Below, piece by piece: positions 35,108 through 42,573 of a stretch of 64,000 nt of DNA. This DNA is from Treponema sp. Its GTDB lineage: Bacteria; Spirochaetota; Spirochaetia; Treponematales; Treponemataceae. The DNA is taken from assembly GCA_024402535.1 (NCBI GenBank), contig JAKSTN010000013.1, positions 1-64,000 of the forward strand. Direction: 5' to 3'. Under the pieces are notes generated by a model that searched no databases, was not told the origin of the DNA, and was given only the letters and a program-made list of their open reading frames with translations. A program made the translations under genes and the position numbers. The stretch's first letter is position 1; each line of letters begins with the position of its first letter.

Positions 35108-35237
35108 AAAAAAGGGCTGTCCTGGAATGAAGTTCATGGTGTCATTCCGAACTTGTTTCGGAATCTCTACACAATATGCAGTGTAGATGCTGAATCAAGT
35201 TCAGCATGACAGAACTTATTGGACAGCCCCTTTTTTT
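35108..35237. terminator. Bidirectional terminator enclosing nested hairpins
   Basis: AAAAAAGGGCTGTCC (35108-35122) pairs with GGACAGCCCCTTTTTTT (35221-35237), giving a GC-rich stem flanked by A and T runs between two convergent genes. About 98 bp inside form three smaller hairpins: ATTCCGAA/TTTCGGAAT near 35143-35163, TCTACAC/GTGTAGA near 35166-35187 and ATGCTGAA/TTCAGCAT at 35187-35208. The inner part looks like an inserted repeat. Confidence 0.75.
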
Positions 35238-35258
35238 GTGAAGTTTTTGATTCAGCTT

Positions 35259-35468
35259 TTAGTTGATGCCTGTTACTTCGTAACCTGCATCTTTTACTGC
35301 AGCTGTAAGAACATCATTGCTTACTTCCTGTGAAAGAGTAACAACTGCTGTTCCTTTTTCGTGGCTTGGTACTGCTTCTGTTACGCCTGCAACAGCTTCC
35401 AGTGCCTTCTTTACATGTGCTTCACAGTGTGAACACATCATTCCTGTAATGTTCAAAGTCTTTTCCAT
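35259..35468 (-). CDS. Possible separately initiated CopZ-like copper chaperone inside copA
   Basis: An internal ATG at 35468 (MEKTLNITGMMCSHC) has AGGAG 9 nt upstream and would give a free 69-residue copper chaperone in the same frame as the ATPase tail. No stop codon separates the two. Either this is a true fusion with internal initiation, or a former stop was lost. The signal is seen; production of the short form is inferred. Confidence 0.4.
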   Translation of the reverse strand: MEKTLNITGMMCSHCEAHVKKALEAVAGVTEAVPSHEKGTAVVTLSQEVSNDVLTAAVKDAGYEVTGIN

Positions 35469-37763
35469 TTTTGACTTCTCCTTTTTGTGAGATTTATTTC
35501 TTATTTTTTTGTCACCTTTAGAATTGTAAATCTTTGCAAGATTCAGCCGCAGCGCATTTGTAACAACGCAGAAACTTGAAAGACTCATGGCAAGGGCACC
35601 GAACATAGGATTCAGTTTCCAGCCAAAAAGATTTATGAAAACTCCGGCCGCAAGGGGAATTCCGATTGTGTTGTATATGAATGCCCAGAAAAGATTTTCT
35701 TTAATGTTCAAAAGAGTTTTGCGGCTTAAACGGATTGCAGCTGGAACATCAAGGAGATTATCTTTCATCAAGACAATCTGGGCGGCGTCTATGGCAACGT
35801 CTGTTCCGGTTCCGATTGCAATTCCAACATCAGCTTCTGTAAGGGCCACGGCGTCATTGATGCCGTCGCCTGTCATACAGGTTACGCCTTGAGTTTTCAA
35901 TTCTTTAATTACATCAGCTTTCTGTGAAGGGAGGATGCCTGCATAGACTTTATGGATTCCGGCCTGATTTGCAATTGCACGGGCAGTTTTTTCATTGTCG
36001 CCTGTGAGCATGATTGTTTTCACGCCCATGTTTTTAAGCTGTCGGATTGTTTCGGCACTTTCTTCTTTTATTGTGTCAGAAACCGCAATGATTCCAAGGA
36101 ACTCATTTTCTGTTGCAAAGAATAAAGGGGTTTTTCCGCTTTCAGAAAAACTGTCTGCCTTTTGAAGTGCTTCTTCCGAAAGCTTGATTTTTGATTTGAT
36201 GAAATCTTTGTTTCCGCCGAAAACTTTTTTTCCTTCAATATCGCCTTCGAGTCCTTTTCCGAAAACGGCATTGAAGTCTGCGACTTCCGCGAGTTCAAGG
36301 TTCTCGGCTTCAGCTTTTTCAAGAACCGCTTTGGCAAGAGGATGTTCGCTTTTTGCTTCAAGGCTTGAAGCAAGGCGAAGAAGGTCTGGACTGGCTTCAA
36401 AAATATCAGTGACTTCCGGAGTTCCTTTAGTGATTGTTCCGGTTTTATCAAATGCCACAATGTTGATTTTTCCGGCCTGTTCAAGGGTTACAGAATTTTT
36501 GAAAAGGATTCCGTTACGGGCGCCTATTCCGTTTCCAACCATGATCGCAACCGGAGTTGCAAGGCCAAGGGCGCAAGGACAGCTGATTACAAGAACGCTG
36601 ATTCCACGGGCAAGAGCAAACCCGATTTCTTTTCCGAGAAGAAGCCACACCGCAATTGTAACTACGGCAATGCAAATAACAACAGGTACAAAAATGCCAG
36701 AAACTTTGTCTGCTATTTTTGCGATTGGTGCTTTTGTTGCGGCAGATTCCGAAACCATCTGGATGATTTTTGAAAGAGTAGTTTCACTTCCAACCGCAGT
36801 GGCACGACATTTTAAAAATCCTGAAGTATTAAAAGTGCCGCTTGAAACTTTGCTTCCTTCAGATTTTTCTGCAGGAACACTTTCGCCTGTAAGGCTTGCT
36901 TCGTTTACCGCACTTGTTCCTTCAACAACAATTCCGTCAACAGCAATATTCTCGCCAGGCTTTACTGTAAAAATATCACCAGCTGTCACTTCTTCAACAG
37001 GAACTTCAACTTCTTTTCCGTTACGGATTACTGTGGCAGTTTGAGGTGCAAGTTTCATAAGAGACTTCAATGCATTTGTTGTTTTTCCTTTTGATTTTGC
37101 CTCCAGCATTTTTCCTACAGTGATAAGTGTCAGAATCATGGCGGCCGATTCAAAATAAAATTCGTGCATCAGACTCATAACTTTTTCATTGTCGCCAAGA
37201 CTCTGGAAATGGGTCATCAAAAATAAAATGATTGTGCTGTATACAAAGGAAGCAGAAGAGCCCAGTGCAACGAGAGTATCCATGTTCGGACTTCTGTGGA
37301 AAAGTGATTTAAATCCGCTCACAAAAAATTTCTGATTTATGATCATAATGATTGCCGCAAGAAGAAGCTGAGTTAAGCCAATCATTATGTGGTTGCCTGC
37401 CATGAAAGCCGGAAGCGGCCAGTTCCACATCATGTGTCCCATAGAAATGTACATGAGAACTGCAAGGAACCCCAGGGATGTGAAAAGTCTTTTTTTCAAA
37501 ATCGGTGTTTCTTTGTCTTTAAGAAAATCATCCTTGTCCGATTTTTTTACTGCAGCTTTTTCGGTGTTCTTAGATTTTGCGCCATAGCCTGCTTTTTCCA
37601 CAGCGGAAATGATTTCACTTTCTGATGCTGTTCCGTCCAGAACCATGGAGTTTGTAAGAAGATTTACAGAACAGTTTGTAACGCCCGGGACTTTTGAAAC
37701 AGCTTTTTCAACACGTGTCACGCAGGCAGCGCAGCTCATACCTGTTACTTCGTAATTTTGCAT
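35259..37763 (-). CDS. copA: Copper-exporting P1B-type ATPase with a fused C-terminal CopZ-like domain
   Basis: The 834-residue product has an N-terminal heavy-metal domain (GMSCAAC, C11 and C14), eight membrane segments, the actuator motif LTGES, the transport motif ISCPCALG, the phosphorylation motif DKTGTIT, SEHPLA and GDGINDAVAL. This is the CopA layout for copper(I) export. Unusually, after the last membrane helices and a lysine-rich linker, a second heavy-metal domain follows (LNITGMMCSHCEAHVKKAL), like the small chaperone CopZ. AAGGAG with 9-nt spacing and an ATG lie at that junction. GGAGG precedes the main start. CsoR is encoded 11 nt upstream, so copper-induced expression is expected. 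Confidence 0.93.
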   Translation of the reverse strand: MQNYEVTGMSCAACVTRVEKAVSKVPGVTNCSVNLLTNSMVLDGTASESEIISAVEKAGYGAKSKNTEKAAVKKSDKDDFLKDKETPILKKRLFTSLGFLAVLMYISMGHMMWNWPLPAFMAGNHIMIGLTQLLLAAIIMIINQKFFVSGFKSLFHRSPNMDTLVALGSSASFVYSTIILFLMTHFQSLGDNEKVMSLMHEFYFESAAMILTLITVGKMLEAKSKGKTTNALKSLMKLAPQTATVIRNGKEVEVPVEEVTAGDIFTVKPGENIAVDGIVVEGTSAVNEASLTGESVPAEKSEGSKVSSGTFNTSGFLKCRATAVGSETTLSKIIQMVSESAATKAPIAKIADKVSGIFVPVVICIAVVTIAVWLLLGKEIGFALARGISVLVISCPCALGLATPVAIMVGNGIGARNGILFKNSVTLEQAGKINIVAFDKTGTITKGTPEVTDIFEASPDLLRLASSLEAKSEHPLAKAVLEKAEAENLELAEVADFNAVFGKGLEGDIEGKKVFGGNKDFIKSKIKLSEEALQKADSFSESGKTPLFFATENEFLGIIAVSDTIKEESAETIRQLKNMGVKTIMLTGDNEKTARAIANQAGIHKVYAGILPSQKADVIKELKTQGVTCMTGDGINDAVALTEADVGIAIGTGTDVAIDAAQIVLMKDNLLDVPAAIRLSRKTLLNIKENLFWAFIYNTIGIPLAAGVFINLFGWKLNPMFGALAMSLSSFCVVTNALRLNLAKIYNSKGDKKIRNKSHKKEKSKMEKTLNITGMMCSHCEAHVKKALEAVAGVTEAVPSHEKGTAVVTLSQEVSNDVLTAAVKDAGYEVTGIN

Positions 37764-37774
37764 TGCGGTCCTCC

Positions 37775-38101
37775 TTACTTCAGTTTCTGGAGAGTCCAGA
37801 TCAGCTCATCAATTACTTCGTCTTTGCCGTCTTTCAGATCGCGCTTTACGCAGCCGTTAATGTGGTTTTTCAGGATTTCCATTGAAAGAGATTCCAAAGC
37901 AGAACGGGCGGCACTGACCTGAGTCAGAATATCGGTACAGTAGGCATCAGAATCCACCATGTTTTTGATTCCGCGGATCTGGCCTTCAATTTTACTGAGT
38001 CTTGTAGTTAGTCTTTTTTTATCTTCATCATGACGGATTGTTTTTTTTCCGCCGGCCGGTGCTGTTGAGTCAATTGAACAGCAGCAAGATTTCTTTTCCA
38101 T
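37775..38101 (-). CDS. csoR: CsoR-type copper-sensing repressor
   Basis: The 108-residue all-helical product has the copper(I) ligands C55, H80 and C84 (DAYCTDIL and KNHINGCVKRD), exactly the C-H-C set of CsoR, and the helix KRLTTRLSKIEGQIRGIKNM. A Cys-rich N-terminus (CCC at 6-8) is an extra feature that could bind metal. The family represses copper export genes and releases DNA on binding copper(I). TATATT at 38108-38113 ends 6 nt before the start and overlaps a palindromic operator, so the gene is autoregulated and probably leaderless. copA follows after 11 nt. Confidence 0.92.
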   Translation of the reverse strand: MEKKSCCCSIDSTAPAGGKKTIRHDEDKKRLTTRLSKIEGQIRGIKNMVDSDAYCTDILTQVSAARSALESLSMEILKNHINGCVKRDLKDGKDEVIDELIWTLQKLK

Positions 38102-38107
38102 ATTTTG

Positions 38108-38137
38108 AATATACCCCTAGGGGGTATGAAAAGTCAA
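38108..38137 (-). promoter_or_regulatory. csoR-copA promoter with CsoR operator
   Basis: On the minus strand TTGACT (38132-38137) and TATATT (38108-38113) are 18 bp apart. Between and over them lies the palindrome ATACCCCTAGGGGGTAT (38111-38127), the typical G/C-tract operator of CsoR. Bound repressor would block the -10. Confidence 0.8.
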
Positions 38138-38161
38138 GGAGCGGGAAAGATTGGTGAAAAG

Positions 38162-38456
38162 TTGGTATAAATATGGCAAAATAGCCGGATTTATACCAAG
38201 AAAACTTGAAAAATTAGAAAAAAAGTCTGTAAATCTGGCTGATTTTGACGGAATTTTTGCTGTTAGCCGTGAAAAGTCCTGGGAATGCGAAGGAAAAACT
38301 ATAAAAAAAATCATGATTTTGTGAAAATCGTGGTATAAATGTAATAAACAACGTGTTTTATACCAATATTGGCGCAAAAGTTTATTAAAACTCAATACTA
38401 TCATCATCCAAGTGGTGAGTATCATTAAGCGAATGATGAGTATCTGCGCCAATATT
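38162..38456. repeat. Nested inverted repeats with four TTGGTATAAA boxes
   Basis: The 400-bp gap after csoR holds no credible gene. TTGGTATAAAT (38162-38172) is perfectly complementary to 38189-38199. GGTATAAA (38332-38339) pairs with 38357-38364. AATATTGGCGCA (38365-38376) is the exact complement of 38445-38456, and within the last loop ATCATT pairs with AATGAT. The shared TATACCAA box suggests a protein-binding site or a small mobile palindrome. Confidence 0.6.
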
Positions 38457-38470
38457 TTAAAAATTAAAAG

Positions 38471-38492
38471 CCAGTCTCCTTCAGGAAACTGC
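38471..38492 (-). terminator. Terminator of the tautomerase gene
   Basis: On the minus strand GGCAGTTTCC and GGAGACTGG form a mostly paired stem with a TGAA loop, followed by TTTTAATTTTT. It lies about 10 nt after the stop. Confidence 0.65.
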
Positions 38493-38502
38493 CTTGTAAT
38501 TT

Positions 38503-38724
38503 TTAATATCCTGGACGTACGAAAACGTCTTTATTGTCTGGATCGGTGATTTTTTTGTAAACCTTGTCGGTCCATTCGTCCTGCGGAACATCTTCAATAC
38601 TTACTGAAAAATGTTCTATTCCTCTTTCAAGTTCTTTGGAAGCAGTCTCTGCTAAAACTTTTGCAAGTTTAGCTTTGAGTTCATCACTTCTTCCAGGATA
38701 CATTTGAACTGTAATATGTGGCAT
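38503..38724 (-). CDS. 4-oxalocrotonate-tautomerase family protein
   Basis: The 73-residue product begins M-PHITVQMYPGRSDE; removal of Met would expose the catalytic Pro1 of this family. The rest (ELKAKLAKVLAETA, then SVSIEDVPQDEW) fits a single beta-alpha-beta unit, and a conserved region ends with VRPGY. Such enzymes tautomerise keto-enol acids, but many small members have no known role. AAGGAAG precedes the start and overlaps a fragment that resembles the end of aspS. Confidence 0.83.
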   Translation of the reverse strand: MPHITVQMYPGRSDELKAKLAKVLAETASKELERGIEHFSVSIEDVPQDEWTDKVYKKITDPDNKDVFVRPGY

Positions 38725-38734
38725 ATAAACTTCC

Positions 38735-38788
38735 TTATTTTTCTACATCGTAACAAGTGATGTGTAAATCCTTCAATTGTTTGTCGGG
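38735..38788 (-). pseudogene. Duplicated 3' tail of aspS
   Basis: On the minus strand this stretch reads PDKQLKDLHITCYDVEK and stop. The true aspS end reads QLDDLHIKCTEMEKE and stop. About two thirds of the bases match over 45 nt. The piece has no start codon and is separated from aspS by a palindromic element, so it looks like a partial duplicate or a leftover of an older gene end. Confidence 0.5.
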
Positions 38789-38889
38789 TGTCAGGACAAG
38801 CCTACACTCGCCATACGATTGGTCAAGGCACACTTCGTTCAAGGCCTTGACTCAATCGTTTTGAATGTGTCAGACAAGCTTACACATTC
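38789..38889. repeat. Palindromic element between aspS and its duplicated tail
   Basis: GTGTCAGGACAAGCCTACAC (38789-38808) recurs as a close direct copy at 38867-38886. Between them CGATTGGTCAAGGC pairs with GCCTTGACTCAATCG (38816-38829/38844-38858). GAATGTGT (38863-38870) pairs with ACACATTC (38882-38889). The regular layout suggests an inserted element. Confidence 0.6.
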
Positions 38890-38906
38890 AATCAACTTCT
38901 GATGGA

Positions 38907-40742
38907 CTATTCCTTTTCCATCTCTGTACATTTGATATGTAAATCATCCAGCTGAGCCTGGTCAACGAATGATGGTGACTCATCCATTGGGCTTGCTGCT
39001 AAGTTATTCTTAGGGAATGCAATTACTTCGTGGATGCTTTCTTCGTGGCGCATGAGCATGATCAGGCGGTCAAGTCCTGGTGCGATTCCTCCGTGTGGTG
39101 GAGCACCGAATTTGAATGCCTGTACCAGGAAGCCGAATGCTTTTTCTGCGCGTTCGTTTGAGTAACCAACGATTTTGAAAATCTTCTGCTGGAGAGCAGG
39201 ATCGTTGATACGCATAGAACCAGAAGCAAGTTCGTATCCGTTCAGAACCAGGTCGTAAAGGTCACCCTTTACTTCGCCAGGATTTGATTCAAGTGTATCC
39301 CAGTATTTTTTCTGTGGAAGTGTGAACATGTGGTGTTCTGTTTCCCAGTGGTTTTCGTCTTCGTTCCATGCAAAGTATGGGAAGTCGATAATCCATGCAA
39401 AGTGGAATTCATCTTCTGGGTTGTACAGGTTCAGGTCTTTACCAAGCTGTTTACGTACTGCACCAAGGGCTGTACATGCAAGCTGCCATTTTTCGTCGCT
39501 TACGAAAAGCAGAAGGTCATTCTTTTCAGCACCAAGTTTTGCGCAAACTTCAGCTTCTTTTCCAGCATAGAATTTTGAGATTCCGCCTTCGAAGGCACCT
39601 TCAGCATTTACTTTCATCCATGCAAGACCTTTTGCCTTGTATGTTTTTGCAACGGCTTCCAGAGCTTCAACCATTTTGCGGCTGTATTTGTCTGCAACGT
39701 TTTTAACAACCAGAGCTTTAAGTCCTGAACGTTCGTGGCGTGGAAGAGCTTTGTCTGCTTTTGCAGCGCCTGCTTTGAATGCACCAAAGTCAGAAATGTC
39801 TGCCATGAAAGCAGCATCCTGCATTTTCATATCAAAGCGAAGGTCCGGTTTGTCTGAACCATAAAGGTCAAATGCATCTTCCCAAGTGATGCGGTCAAAT
39901 TTTGCTGGAAGATCGTAGTTCAGAGTCTTTTTGAAAATGTGCTGCATCATTCCTTCTGTTGTAGAAAGAACTTCTTCACGGTTTGTGAAAGACATTTCCA
40001 TATCGATCTGTGTGAATTCAGGCTGACGGTCACCACGGGCGTCTTCGTCGCGGTAACAGCGTGCAATCTGGAAATATTTGTCGAATCCAGAAACCATAAG
40101 CAGCTGTTTGTAAAGCTGTGGTGACTGAGGAAGTGAGTAGAATTTTCCAGGGTGAACACGGCTTGGTACCAGGTAGTCACGGGCTCCTTCAGGAGTAGAC
40201 TTAATGAAAGTTGGAGTTTCAATTTCCAGGAAGCCTTTTGATGTGAGGTATTCGCGTGTTGCAAAAGTTACCTGTGAGCGCAGGATAATGTTTTTCTGCA
40301 TTGGATCGCGGCGCAAGTCCAGGTAGCGGTATTTAAGACGAAGGTCTTCATTTGGAAGAACGATTGTTCCGTCCTTCTGACGAACTTCTTCTACGCTGAA
40401 TGGCAGTTCCTGAGAAGTTGTGAAGATTTCGATATCTGTTGCTTCAACTTCGATTTCACCTGTAGCCATGTCAGGGTTAATATCTTTATCTGCGCGGGCG
40501 GCTACAACACCTTCCACTGCAATACAATATTCACTTTTAAGTGATGAAGCGATTTTTTTAACGTCGTCACTTGCAGAATCCCCAACCATTACCTGAGTGA
40601 TTCCGTAACGGTCACGGAGCATGATGAATGTGAGTCCACCCAAGTCACGGGCGCGGCTTACCCAACCGTTCAATACGACCTTTTTACCAACATCTGCCTT
40701 GCGAAGGTCACCGCAAGTTACAGTTCTTTTAGTATTTTCCAT
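38907..40742 (-). CDS. aspS: Aspartyl-tRNA synthetase
   Basis: The 611-residue product has the N-terminal OB-fold (VVLNGWVSRARDLGGLTFIM) and class II motifs: motif 1 region (YLTSKGFLEIETPTF), motif 2 (RCYRDEDARGDRQPEFTQID) and motif 3 (GIAPGLDRLIMLM). The bacterial GAD insertion lies around residues 300-420. It charges tRNA-Asp in the cytoplasm. TATACT (40751-40756) with TTGAAC 17 bp further upstream ends 8 nt before the ATG, and no ribosome site is present, so the message should be leaderless. Length is typical. The 3' end is duplicated downstream. Confidence 0.96.
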   Translation of the reverse strand: MENTKRTVTCGDLRKADVGKKVVLNGWVSRARDLGGLTFIMLRDRYGITQVMVGDSASDDVKKIASSLKSEYCIAVEGVVAARADKDINPDMATGEIEVEATDIEIFTTSQELPFSVEEVRQKDGTIVLPNEDLRLKYRYLDLRRDPMQKNIILRSQVTFATREYLTSKGFLEIETPTFIKSTPEGARDYLVPSRVHPGKFYSLPQSPQLYKQLLMVSGFDKYFQIARCYRDEDARGDRQPEFTQIDMEMSFTNREEVLSTTEGMMQHIFKKTLNYDLPAKFDRITWEDAFDLYGSDKPDLRFDMKMQDAAFMADISDFGAFKAGAAKADKALPRHERSGLKALVVKNVADKYSRKMVEALEAVAKTYKAKGLAWMKVNAEGAFEGGISKFYAGKEAEVCAKLGAEKNDLLLFVSDEKWQLACTALGAVRKQLGKDLNLYNPEDEFHFAWIIDFPYFAWNEDENHWETEHHMFTLPQKKYWDTLESNPGEVKGDLYDLVLNGYELASGSMRINDPALQQKIFKIVGYSNERAEKAFGFLVQAFKFGAPPHGGIAPGLDRLIMLMRHEESIHEVIAFPKNNLAASPMDESPSFVDQAQLDDLHIKCTEMEKE

Positions 40743-40750
40743 AGTATAGA

Positions 40751-40839
40751 AGTATATGCTTTTGCAGCATTTTGTTCAATTTTTCTATATATATGTGATT
40801 TTCAGTTGTTTTGCTTTATTTTTTTTATTAACTTATAAT
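40751..40839. promoter_or_regulatory. Divergent promoters of aspS and the HD-GYP gene
   Basis: Minus strand: TTGAAC (40774-40779), 17 bp, TATACT (40751-40756), 8 nt to the aspS ATG. Plus strand: TTGCTT (40811-40816), 17 bp, TATAAT (40834-40839), 6 nt to the ATG at 40846. Both fit sigma-70 and both predict leaderless messages. Confidence 0.7.
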
Positions 40840-40845
40840 TTATAT

Positions 40846-42552
40846 ATGCTAAAGAGTATTTTTTTCTGCTCGTTCATTATTTCTTTTATTTACCTTTTTA
40901 TTCTTCTGACCTTTTTTAGAAAAAAGATTTCCCCTTATTACATCATGCTGTTTTCTTCCATTTTGATTTCCAATTTTGGATATCTTCAGCTGGCATTTGT
41001 TGATAATTTGAAAATGGCACTTATGGCGAATCAGACCATTTATCTTGGGACCAGTTTTTCATCTTTTTTTCTGTTTATGTGTGTTGCAGATCTGTGCAAA
41101 AATAAAATCAGGCTTTTCACACAGGTTCTGTTAATTCTTTATGGAATGACAATTTTTCTAATAGCCTCTTCTTATCCTCATCTGAAATGGTATTACAAAG
41201 ATGTGAAATTGATTTTTGAAAATGGTGTTTCAGTCATAAAGAAAGAATATGGATTTTTCCATGCTTTTTACCCTTTATATCTTCTGATAGCTACTGCCAG
41301 CGGTTTTTATCTCATAATAAAATCTTTCTATCATAGAAAAACTGTTTCCTATAAAAACAGCATTCTTCTTATGACAGCAACAACAATGATTGTAATTGCC
41401 TATGCAGTAGAAAAAATAACCGGGACATATATGCCGCTGGTTTCCATGTCATATGTTGTGGGACAAACAATCGTTCTTTTCATACTGTTAAGAGAAAAAG
41501 ATTTTGATGTAGGTTATATCAGTTCTGAATTGATATTGGAAACAAGCATCGGCGGTATAGTTTGTTTTGATTCCAAGAAAAGATTCCTTGGTGCTGATCA
41601 GGATGCCTATAACTGGTTTTATGAAATTTCTGGTTTAAAAATCGACAGTAAATTTAAAAGTGAAAACAGTGATTTCTTTAGCTACATTGAAGAATGTATT
41701 ACTGGAGAAAATAAAAAGGAACAGGAACTGTTCTTTAGAAACGAAAGATATTATTCCGTTGAACATATTGTGAAGCGGGAAAAGACTAGAAATATGATAC
41801 ACTGCTTTTTCCTGAAAGACGTAACAATTGATCAGCTGCATCATCAGGAAATGAAGAACATAAATGATAATCTGGAAAAAATCGTTTATGAAAAAACAAA
41901 AAAGATGCGTCGTATTCAGAATGATATTATCCGAAGTATGGCCATTACAGTTGAAAATCGAGATTCAAATACGGGTGGTCACATTCAGCGTACCAGTGAT
42001 GTTGTAAAGATTTTCACTGATCATTTGATTAAGACAAGAAAATTTAAGGATACTTTTTCGGACGAACGATTCCGTGCTACAGTCCGTGCAGCATATCTTC
42101 ATGATTTTGGTAAAATTGCAATTCCCGACAAAATTCTGAATAAGCCTGGACGCTTTGACCCTGATGAATATGAGGAAATGAAAAAGCATTCAGAAAAAGG
42201 CGCCGCAATTGTAAAGAAGATCCTGACACATTCTGAAGACAGAACTTTCAAGGAAATTGCAGAAAACGTTGCTCATTATCATCATGAAAAATGGAATGGA
42301 TTAGGTTACCCTGATCAAATCAGCGGGGAGAACATTCCATTTGAGGCACGTATTATGGCTTTGGCTGATGTTTTTGATGCACTGGTAAGTAAACGTGTTT
42401 ATAAAGATTCTATGAGTTTTGATGACGCATTTAAGATTATTGAAGAAGACGCGGGAGAGCACTTTGATCCTGAACTTGCAGTAGAATTCCTGGTCTGCAG
42501 AAATGAAATCGAAGAATTTTATAACAGCTGTAACGAACGGGAATCAGACTAA
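40846..42552 (+). CDS. Seven-helix membrane sensor with HD-GYP phosphodiesterase domain
   Basis: From the ATG at 40846 the product has 568 residues. The first 220 contain seven membrane helices, as in the 7TM sensor of some histidine kinases. A short PAS-like part (SELILETSIGGIVCFDSKKR) and a coiled coil lead to an HD-GYP domain with YLHDFGKIAIPD, HHEKWNGLGYPD and ARIMALADVFDAL. HD-GYP enzymes degrade cyclic di-GMP in the cytoplasm. A longer frame from 40756 would run through the promoter, which fixes the start. The cyclase-like gene follows after 21 nt with its own -10. The signal sensed is unknown. Confidence 0.88.
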   Translation: MLKSIFFCSFIISFIYLFILLTFFRKKISPYYIMLFSSILISNFGYLQLAFVDNLKMALMANQTIYLGTSFSSFFLFMCVADLCKNKIRLFTQVLLILYGMTIFLIASSYPHLKWYYKDVKLIFENGVSVIKKEYGFFHAFYPLYLLIATASGFYLIIKSFYHRKTVSYKNSILLMTATTMIVIAYAVEKITGTYMPLVSMSYVVGQTIVLFILLREKDFDVGYISSELILETSIGGIVCFDSKKRFLGADQDAYNWFYEISGLKIDSKFKSENSDFFSYIEECITGENKKEQELFFRNERYYSVEHIVKREKTRNMIHCFFLKDVTIDQLHHQEMKNINDNLEKIVYEKTKKMRRIQNDIIRSMAITVENRDSNTGGHIQRTSDVVKIFTDHLIKTRKFKDTFSDERFRATVRAAYLHDFGKIAIPDKILNKPGRFDPDEYEEMKKHSEKGAAIVKKILTHSEDRTFKEIAENVAHYHHEKWNGLGYPDQISGENIPFEARIMALADVFDALVSKRVYKDSMSFDDAFKIIEEDAGEHFDPELAVEFLVCRNEIEEFYNSCNERESD

Positions 42553-42573
42553 AAAAAGTGCTATATTTATAAT

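Noticed and set aside
36184-37044. 286-codon plus-strand frame opposite copA
   Set aside because: It is a mirror of the CopA coding frame; the product is Ser/Ala/Pro-rich without any motif, and no start signal is seen.
38117-38452. 111-codon minus-strand frame after csoR
   Set aside because: It runs through the inverted repeats and the CsoR promoter region, has no ribosome site and no family pattern. The palindromes explain the sequence better.
38365-38456. Retron msr/msd region
   Set aside because: The palindrome is suggestive, but no reverse transcriptase gene is in the window.
40756-40845. Longer N-terminus of the HD-GYP protein starting at 40756
   Set aside because: This stretch contains the consensus-like promoter at 40811-40839 and would add an eighth hydrophobic segment not found in 7TM sensors.
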